Shown: piece by piece, positions 56,195 to 64,000 of the stretch | Layout of the letters: each line of letters begins with the position of its first letter | Numbering within the stretch: position 1 is the stretch's first letter | NCBI RefSeq assembly: GCF_029227915.1 | Contig: NC_079876.1 | Location: forward strand, 24,118,001 to 24,182,000 | Direction: 5' to 3' | Length of the DNA stretch: 64,000 bases | Source: Hydractinia symbiolongicarpus | Taxonomy: Eukaryota; Cnidaria; Hydrozoa; Anthoathecata; Hydractiniidae | Notes under the pieces: model-generated | Told to the model about the DNA's origin: nothing | Database searches by the model: none | What the model saw: the letters and a program-made list of their open reading frames with translations, nothing else | Made by a program: the position numbers and the translations under genes

Positions 56195-59100
56195 TCAAAC
56201 AGAATATTGGTAATGATCACATGGAGGACAGCATTTACCTGTAACATAGACTTGACCATTTTGTTCCATCCGTTCCAGCCGGATGGGTTCATCCTTGTTG
56301 ACAACAGTAGCAACGTTGTCTTTTGTTGATTTATCTGCTTCATGAGGAGCATATGGAGCAGGGCCAAGCAAGCTCAAAATGACAGGCAAAAAGACCAAAC
56401 CGTGAAACATCCCGAAGACAACAACCAAGAAAAATACCTACAAAAAATAGAGAGGATATAAATTGATTACCTAGCCAGTGCAGTAGCGCTGCCGAGAAAC
56501 TTAGAACCCAAATAATTCGCATTTAATTTTAATAGAAGTTAAAAAATCCTGATCTCGTCAGAATGCATGCTTACTTATCACATGCATTAAACCCAACCTT
56601 GATCCCATGGGCTGTAGTTTTTTTTGAGGATCAAAATAACCCTGGTGGTGAGGTTGACATTCACTTAACCCTCCTGGCATTAATAGGAAAAAGTTTTTAA
56701 CATTGTATTTTCTAGGGTACCCTTCTCCTGCTAGAAACATTCTTGTCAGTCTAAAAAAATATACCTTGAAAAAGGTGAAGAATACGTAGGACTCGGATGC
56801 AGCTAATAGAATGAAAGCCAACATGGTGCTCATACCCCCGTGTATGACAGCTGGACCAATATCACTAAGTGCGTCAATCATTCTCTCTGAAAATATATAA
56901 GAAGTTTTGTTGCATCCCTGTTGTGATCTGACAATTATCGTGATTACAACGCTCATATAAACAGATGAATTAACACAACAACAAAAAACATACCGTTTCG
57001 TGTCGGTTTACGAGAAACCATGAAACCATGCGCAATGTGAGCGGAATAATCAACAGTCAGTCCAATTGCAAGCACCATTATAATTGTCGTTACCACATCT
57101 ATCGTTATTCCCCAGAAATGCATGAAACCAGCTATGTCAATCTAAAAAAAGTAAATAAAAAATTGAATAATTGATAAGAAAATTTGCGATTTGTTTACTT
57201 TAAAAGATTTTGAAAAGGATAGAGCTTTGATTATAGAACTCAAACAGATTGAATTTCAATTAGGGAGGAATTGCAATAATACGAGAGAGGGTAAAACTAA
57301 CGTTAGAAATGGGTGAACATAAATCCTCTTGGGATCCATCAATGTATGAGAAAAGTAAACTTACGAGTGCCAAAGCCACACAGCTTACAACCATCAATGC
57401 AGCCCATAAATTTGATAATAAGAACAAAGTTACGAGAAATACACAAAGAGTAGCCAGAAGTACATTTCTAAACAGTTCTTTGGTAATAACCTAAGAAACA
57501 AAAAAGAGGAGCACATTAAAATTTCATTATTTACCATATAAATACGTACTTGATGGAGCATTTGATCACATGACCATACTGGACTTAAACCTGAGCATTT
57601 GATCACATGACCATACTGGACTTAAACCTGACCATTTGATCACATGACCATACTGGACTTAAACCTGTGTCTACTCACTTTGTTAGTTTCCCATCCAACA
57701 TATTGGAAAGTGTAAACAAAAGGTAAGAGCGAGTTTGGTTCACTTGCAACTAATCCTGGCTGAATATGCTCCTGTACTGAGTCCATTGCTTCGATTTCTT
57801 TTGCAGCGCCAGATAAAACAATATGCCTGAACAAGATGGCTGCAGCCTAGAGAGTGGAAATATTTGCAATCATCGACTCATAATTGCTAATTTAAAAACT
57901 GAAACAATAATTTGAAATCTAGTTTTGAGATTTTTAATTTAAACAACAAAAAAAAGAATTTGATTCACCCTACCTCAACTGATTTCCTGTCTGGGCTAAA
58001 TCTTATATTATTTTTAAAGAAAGCTCCGGCAGACGAGTTCAGGAAGACATCAAGCAGTTGATAAAAACGATCGTCACTTGAAAATTGACATGCTGAAATA
58101 AAGTTTGTAAGAACATGCATGGTTTACGAAAAAACAAACAAGTAAACAAACAAGTAAACAAACAAACAAGTAAACAAACACAAAATTTAAAGAGCTTACC
58201 TATCACTGATTCATTACATTCTTTTGTTCGAATCAATTCACTACGATATGGCGACACATCCAGCCACTCTTTGTAATGATGGTACCAGCTGTTTACAGTA
58301 CCATTAGCAATGTATGAATCTGATTCAAGTTCGTCCTTAATTTTGTTCATGGCTTTGTGTTCGGTGTTGTATTTTATGGAGCCAGTGTAAACCGCTGATG
58401 TGATACCGTTACTTGGAAAAAACTAAATATACAAATAATTACTGTGAGAAAAAAACCCGGAACTTTTTTAATATTCATAGCGTTTTTATAGTGTAGTGAC
58501 ACTGTCCTTCTAGTATGGTAGTCTCACTTTCACATATTCTACATTTCATATTGTGGTCTCACCTTTTTCACATTTATTTGAAATTTTCGTGGAGCTGAAG
58601 AGGTTGGTAAGAACCAGTCAGAATTAAAATCTTGCTCTAAATTCGCAAGTCCATAAGACCCCCCAGCAAGTAAACCAGCAACAGCTATTAAAGCGATGAC
58701 CTAGAATAAAAATGTTTGTCATGTTTAGTGAGTGAGGACACGACTTAAAGAAGTTGACACAGGATAACCATCAAATGAAAATTATTTGATCGAAAGAGTA
58801 GCAGTGTTATTTATATTTTATGTGGTTAGCTTGACAAACTTCGACGGATATATACCCTGTCGTTTGTTTCCAGGAGGATCCATAAAGACGCTTCTAGAAT
58901 GTCCGAAGGTCTCTTTTGAGCTACAAGAATATGTAAACATTTTTTCCACCTAGATAAAGGACAACCTCTTGGACAAAAGTAGAGCGTTCTACTGACTCAA
59001 CACTTGTTTGAGGAGGGTTGCCATAAAAATTAAACAAGCTTCTGGGATTTTTTTTACCTTTCCTGGTACTGTCAACAAAGTTGGGCTATAGAGTTTGCCA

Positions 59101-62100
59101 ATAAAAGATTGCAAATAACTTTTCTCGCTGCATGTCATCGGTGTCCAGCTGTCATTCAAAGTTATGCAACATAAACAAGCATCCCGTCTTTTATTTTCTC
59201 TGCTCGCGTCAATGGCAAGCCAAGCAGTAAAAAAGGTAATGGTGAGAAGAAAGATAGCTAGTATACCAATAGCACACCATATGCTGAAAGAACGAAGCGC
59301 TGGAAGTATCTAAATGTATCAAACATTAAGAAATTAGTTAAAGCGAAGGTATTACTGGTAAGAAATTTAAGAAAATTTTAAGGAAAAAATGCAATTTTAG
59401 AAAAAGAGTTTTACTCACTGTACTGGCACCAATTAAAAACGCACACACGTCTGTTAATGACGTCACAAGAATGGACACGCCCTATAAAAATATTGACAAC
59501 TATTGTAATCAAATATTAAACTTACACACCAAACGCATGATCAGTAGATTTTTACTTACAGCGTGTCTTAACGTGGCAGAAATTTTCTCCGGTATAGATC
59601 GCCCGTCAGGTTTTGGTCCACCGATATTTTCCCAATTTTGTATGATGACAAAAACGTCATCGACACCAATGCCTGCGCAAGACGAGAGAAAGTAAAATCA
59701 TTGAAAACGGGACCTGTCAAGATAAGCGCAGCGTCGGTAAGAAAAGAAATGCTCTAAGAACGAGGTTGGCCATAAAAAACGTGAAGTATTTAGCCCAAGC
59801 GATCAAATGAAGATATCAGAAACTTACCGAGCAACAAGAAAGCTAGAACGTCGTGCACTGCTGTCTTTTCCAGTTGAAACGCCGAACCCAATCCATATGA
59901 TATTCCAACAGAGAGTCCAATTACAATAATTCCTGCTGCTGACAAGTAAATCTATAAGAGGGGGAAAGTGTCACAAAACAAGCTTAATAAATAACATAGA
60001 TAAATAAAAAAAAAATACATTAATGAAATAAAAAATAAAAAATAAAAATAAAACAAAATCAATGAGGAAACGATAAGAAAATATTGTTATTTTTTATTTT
60101 TAACCTTGTGTCCTAGCCTTGAGAAGCTACCCAGCATAACTGCAAGGTAAGCAATAACCAGAAGGTAACCAACTGCAAAGAATTGCAAATCTCCTGAGCT
60201 GGCGTTGCTGGCAGCTTCGATTCTCCTAGAAAATGAAAAGCGTTATTAAATATGTAAAAAAATAAAGAACATGAATTTTGTTTAAACTTTTTCTTTAAAT
60301 ATTGGAGAGACAAAACAACCACTTAGCTGTTGTTTGGTGTTGATATCAAGTTTAATATCTTACCCCCATTCTGAAAAATAGTACAAAATATAGCCAGGAG
60401 TGGATAGTCCAGCCATCACACCATCAAATGATTTTTCCCATTGCTCACCTTTCTCATCAACCTTAAAGTAAGAAATAAGGAATGGATCATGTTTTGTTAT
60501 TTGGCGAAGATGATAGATGTGTTGTAAGATAAACAATTTTTTTAGCGGAAAAAAAATATATAAGGAGCAAAATCTCCAACAATTTCACTGACTTTTTTTA
60601 TTGGTTTTGTTGACAGGTAGGGTTTTTGAATACGAACAAGCATTTTCACTTAGCAAAAAAAAAAAAAAAAAAAAAATTAAAAAACTGTCTTAAACTTGAT
60701 ATAAATAATTATTATTGTTTTAAATAATTATTTTCTAACATCCTATGGAACTTTCCCTCTTCTAAACTATTTATTACAAGTACAGAACTGAGATGTTCCA
60801 ACACTTACCAACTGTCCTTTGCTTTTCACAAATACTGCTTGCTTCTTAATTCTGATGTTGATACGGGCAACCGAAGCACTTACAATAGTATTATTTTCGA
60901 TTTTAACGGTCCCACCGACTAATAACCTGATGTTCATCAACTTGTTTGTCATTGGACTAAATACAATCAGAGATACAGATTCTGTAAATTGTAGTAAGTA
61001 AAAAAAGTTTATTATTATTTAAATTCTAAAAAAAGCATACAAAAAGATTGGCTAGTAGAAACAAAATGATAACATTCTCGTCCCCAGAGCTCTTTGGAGG
61101 TTCATCTAAAAGAGCTCTGGGAATGATAATGAAGTGATGCATCACGGCAGCAAAGAGAAGTATTTTTTTGAACTTGTTTGAACGTTACATACCTTTTTCA
61201 GAGTAAAGACATACCTTCTTAAATTGTTTTGATTCACAGCAGCGAGAATTTCCGGTTCTGTTAAACTTCGTATCTTTGTCAAGTTGTAATACCATAATTC
61301 CAAAATGGAGTTAGATATACATGACCCGGATGTCCTATAAAGAAAAAAAATCAAATGATTCATAGAAAAAAGATTTAATTAATGAGATTTCATTTAAAAC
61401 AGTCTTTTAGCTACAACAATTTAGTTTGACATTTCCATTTTTATTTTTGAATTCTCACCTGAAACAAATATCATCCCATTGTGTACCATTTTTTCCTTCC
61501 TCGATTTTTTTAACTTTTTCATTTAGCTCATATAACTAAAAAGATAAAAGTACAATTATATCATTCGCGACATTTTTTGCAGGTGTTATAATTGAGCGAA
61601 ATAAACATCCTTAACCAACTCACATCAATCAAACTTTGACGTGTTAATACATTTCCTCCTTGCTTTTCCAACATGACCGTGCACGGACGAGATTGCGCGG
61701 GAAACTTTTCCCCGACCCAGTCCTTATGTTTTAAAGAATCCGACGATTGTGACACCCAAAGTTTTTCGCCGCGGTTTTCAACTTTGTACTCCAAGATACC
61801 AGTCATACATAATCCAGATATCAACAACGCGATTAATATAGTTTTCCAGGGATGTGTGGCCACGGTAAAACCAATGCTGTAAAAGTAAAAATAAATAATT
61901 GTGTTTTTTTTATAAAAGAAGTGTTACCCCAGATAAAGCCCTATTAGAAGGTTGCCGAAAGAAGAATTTTGTTTGGGGAACCACTAGGCCGTACCTTGCA
62001 AAAGTATTTTCTAACACACGATTTATGCTGTTTGTAAATTTGCGACAACAACCATCTTGGTCTTTCGTGGTGGAATCATCTTTCACTCGGACTGCTTCCA

Positions 62101-62471
62101 CCCGTGTACCGTCATAGGCTGGTGGTGGACCATCGTAAGCAGGCGGGGGTCCAGCAGGGTTTTCAACTCCAACTTCTTGTGGCGGCATGTCTTCAACTGA
62201 AAAATATCGAAGATACGATTCTTTAATTTGTTACAATTTTTGGATTTTCAACATTTTTTTGCCAATTTGATTCCTTTTATACATTAGCTACGAACCAAGA
62301 AAAAAGCAACAACAAAAGATTGAAAATTAATAAATATTTAAGTATGTAAGTTATATAACGTAGAATAGGAAAAATAAGCAAAATAAAAGCTATAGATGTA
62401 CAATGAGAATATAAATAAATATAAAATATAAAAAAAGAGAAATGTTCAGAAATACCTTTCGAATTCCCCAT
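56195..62471 (-). CDS. Patched-related (PTCHD3/PTR-like) membrane protein, 20 exons
   Basis: Exons: 62471-62456, 62196-61995, 61876-61624, 61535-61459, 61334-61215, 60956-60809, 60461-60364, 60225-60105, 59951-59828, 59672-59560, 59481-59419, 59309-59058, 58700-58563, 58422-58200, 58092-57974, 57846-57679, 57490-57365, 57141-56994, 56886-56765 and 56437-56195. All borders are GT-AG. The sum is 2874 nt, exactly 957 codons plus stop, with phases matching at every junction. The protein is an RND-type transporter-like Patched relative. TM1 is in exon 3, and a sterol-sensing-type domain spans exons 8-13 with GIGVDDVFVI at about 387. The second half repeats this, with GLTVDYSAHIAHG in exon 18. The cytoplasmic N-terminus has PPAYDG twice, a PPxY-type motif. 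Such proteins move sterols or lipids; the cargo here is unknown. Confidence 0.93.
56595..56655. mobile_element. Fold-back MITE, diverged copy
   Basis: AACCTTGATCCCATGGGCTG on the left and CCCTGGTGGTGAGGTT on the right match the ends of the elements at 33790-33886 and 38061-38165. It lies in an intron of the Patched-related gene. Confidence 0.55.
57556..57666 (+). repeat. 37-bp tandem repeat, three near-identical copies
   Basis: Unit GAGCATTTGATCACATGACC followed by ATACTGGACTTAAACCT. The third unit starts GACC instead of GAGC. It lies in intron 16 of the Patched-related gene, ending 13 bases from the splice donor at 57678. Confidence 0.95.
61077..61124. mobile_element. Short fold-back element
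   Basis: CTCGTCCCCAGAGCTCTTT pairs with AAAGAGCTCTGGGA around a 14-base loop. The ends resemble the fold-back family at 38061-38165. It lies in intron 5 of the Patched-related gene. Confidence 0.55.
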
Positions 62472-64000
62472 TATTATTTTTTAAATTCCTTTTATAACAA
62501 TAACAATAACTGTATGTGTCAAAACAACATTTTTGAAAAGTTAAGATCATTTTATATTCTAGAAAAATGGAAAAGTTTAGTAAGGCGGTTTACCGATTCA
62601 ACTACTATATCGAAGAAATTTACTGAATAAAGTGGGAAAATCTTTTATGTTGTCACGGTAACCGAGTGTCTATATATAATAGAATCATAAAATATTAAGT
62701 ATACTTTATTTTGGATATTTTAAAAATTTGTTATTTTCTTATAACTGTGATATTAAACAAAAAAATAAGAAAGAATAAAAAAATTGGGATTATTGTTTTG
62801 ACAAAAGTAAGAAAAACAAACTCGAAAAAAAATGAACAAATAAAAAAAAAAAGAGAAAAAGTTAATTATATAAAAATAAAATAAAGTGTATAATAAATAC
62901 CTTCTTTTTTTATAAATCCTTAAAGTTTCTTTTTAAAATTTAATTTTTTGTTATCTCTTTCAATGCGAATTCTTACTTTCAATTCGAACTCAAATTAACA
63001 CTTATATACCGTTCAGTAAACTTTGTACTTTTGTTAAAAACGCAAACACGATCAATTCTATTGTTCTCAAATTTGATGACATAGTCTTTCTACAACCTAG
63101 AAATTACTCGCCCCCTGTAATATTAAAAAGCTTTCGTTCCTAGCATAATTGTCTCGGACGTCATTTCAACATAATTGTACAACAACAAAAGAACTATTAG
63201 TGTTGTCAACAACTAATTATAAACATCCGTGATTCTTTTTCTTGTAATTAAGTTTTGCACGCAGATCCTGAATGTTAATGGTAAGTTATTACAGCATATT
63301 TTTTAAAAAAACCACTCATTAAGAATACAGATAATAGTAGGTTTATTATTTATTTATTTATTACATGAATATTATACAGGATGGGAACTTCACTCATATA
63401 TCAAAGAGTATGCACAGTAAAACTACTATTAACATTCGTCCTGCTGATAATAAAAATTGTAAAACCAAATATATGATGAAAAATAGTAAAATTAGTTAAA
63501 AGCAAACTGAGAATGTAAAAAGTGAAAGATGAAGTATGTGACGATGACATTAAATGGTAGTGCTTGACGCGTTCATCTAAAAAATATTTTTTGTGTTTAA
63601 TCTACGAGAGAACGGTCTGAATATTCTCAAATTTTGATATTGATTGATTGATTCTTTTATTTATTTATAGATATTGTTGTTGCACGCGTTTTGTTGAGAA
63701 CTGCGGGACTGACATTTCTACGTTGTCTATCATTGGTGGGTTAAGTCAAATCCCCTATATTTTTTCAAAACGTTTTTGTTGTTTTAGTAGGTCAGAGAAA
63801 GTGCCATGTTGACCGGGAAGCATGAGATACTTAAAAAAATGATTTCCTAGCGACATAAAGTATTTTGATTTATACATGTATATTTAAAAACCGCTACAGT
63901 ACATTCTCATCCCCAGAGTTAATGGAGATAAACCCAAGAAATGGCTAATAGATAAAGTTAGGTAGAAAATTCTGGGGCTGTTTTGTAATTGATCAGCAAA
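62472..64000. other. Upstream region of the Patched-related gene
   Basis: Very AT-rich, with simple TTTA/ATTT repeats near 63340-63370 and no convincing exon. It presumably holds the promoter and 5' untranslated region of the minus-strand gene. A CATCCCCAGAGTTAATGG stretch near 63908 resembles one end of the fold-back family. Confidence 0.45.

Noticed and set aside
60957-60988. Alternative acceptor at 60989 for Patched exon 6
   Set aside because: It has the wrong phase and brings in a stop codon; the acceptor ending at 60957 keeps the frame.
61910-61994. Extension of Patched exon 2 beyond its donor
   Set aside because: The frame stays open after 61995, but the AAG|GTACGG donor and the next acceptor restore phase and a sensible TM1 region.

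Overview
The window looks like nuclear DNA from an invertebrate animal, most likely a cnidarian and possibly a hydrozoan. It is AT-rich, its spliced genes use short AT-rich introns with GT-AG borders, and it carries BEL/Pao, Polinton, Helitron and SINE debris. The host assignment is inferred from gene content and repeat types; no species can be named.

Layout. (1) 1-~5460: the right-hand part of a BEL/Pao LTR retrotransposon. One in-frame TGA splits its polyprotein, and a probable 3' LTR follows. (2) ~5.5-9.9 kb: no clear gene. (3) 9934-16804 (+): a two-exon gene for a 2117-aa protein. It joins two cold-shock domains, a ZNFX1-type SF1 helicase with NFX1-type zinc fingers, and two PARP catalytic domains. 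A 22-bp minisatellite follows it. (4) 33668-20115 (-): a PP2C-like phosphatase gene of the Drosophila CG9801 type. I rebuilt six exons, plus a tentative terminal one. The first coding intron is about 9.6 kb and holds a minimal Helitron, a hAT-like MITE and a tRNA-derived SINE. (5) 40365-39439 (-): a single-exon class A GPCR. (6) ~41.1-54.3 kb: Helitron remnants, then a decayed Polinton/Maverick. It has a protein-primed DNA polymerase B, a retroviral-type integrase, a capsid-like protein, a zinc-ribbon/HNH protein and several small membrane proteins. Nearly all its larger genes are broken. A probable right terminus lies at about 54288, and no left terminus is seen. (7) 62471-56195 (-): a Patched-related (PTCHD3/PTR-like) membrane protein gene. 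Its 20 exons join in frame to give 957 aa.

The four host genes show no obvious joint pathway. The most notable locus is the cold shock-ZNFX1-PARP-PARP fusion. It combines an RNA-sensing helicase family with ADP-ribosyl transferase domains whose H-Y-E triads look intact, in a 6.2-kb uninterrupted exon. An innate antiviral or RNA-surveillance role is a reasonable inference from the vertebrate relatives, but the sequence does not show it.
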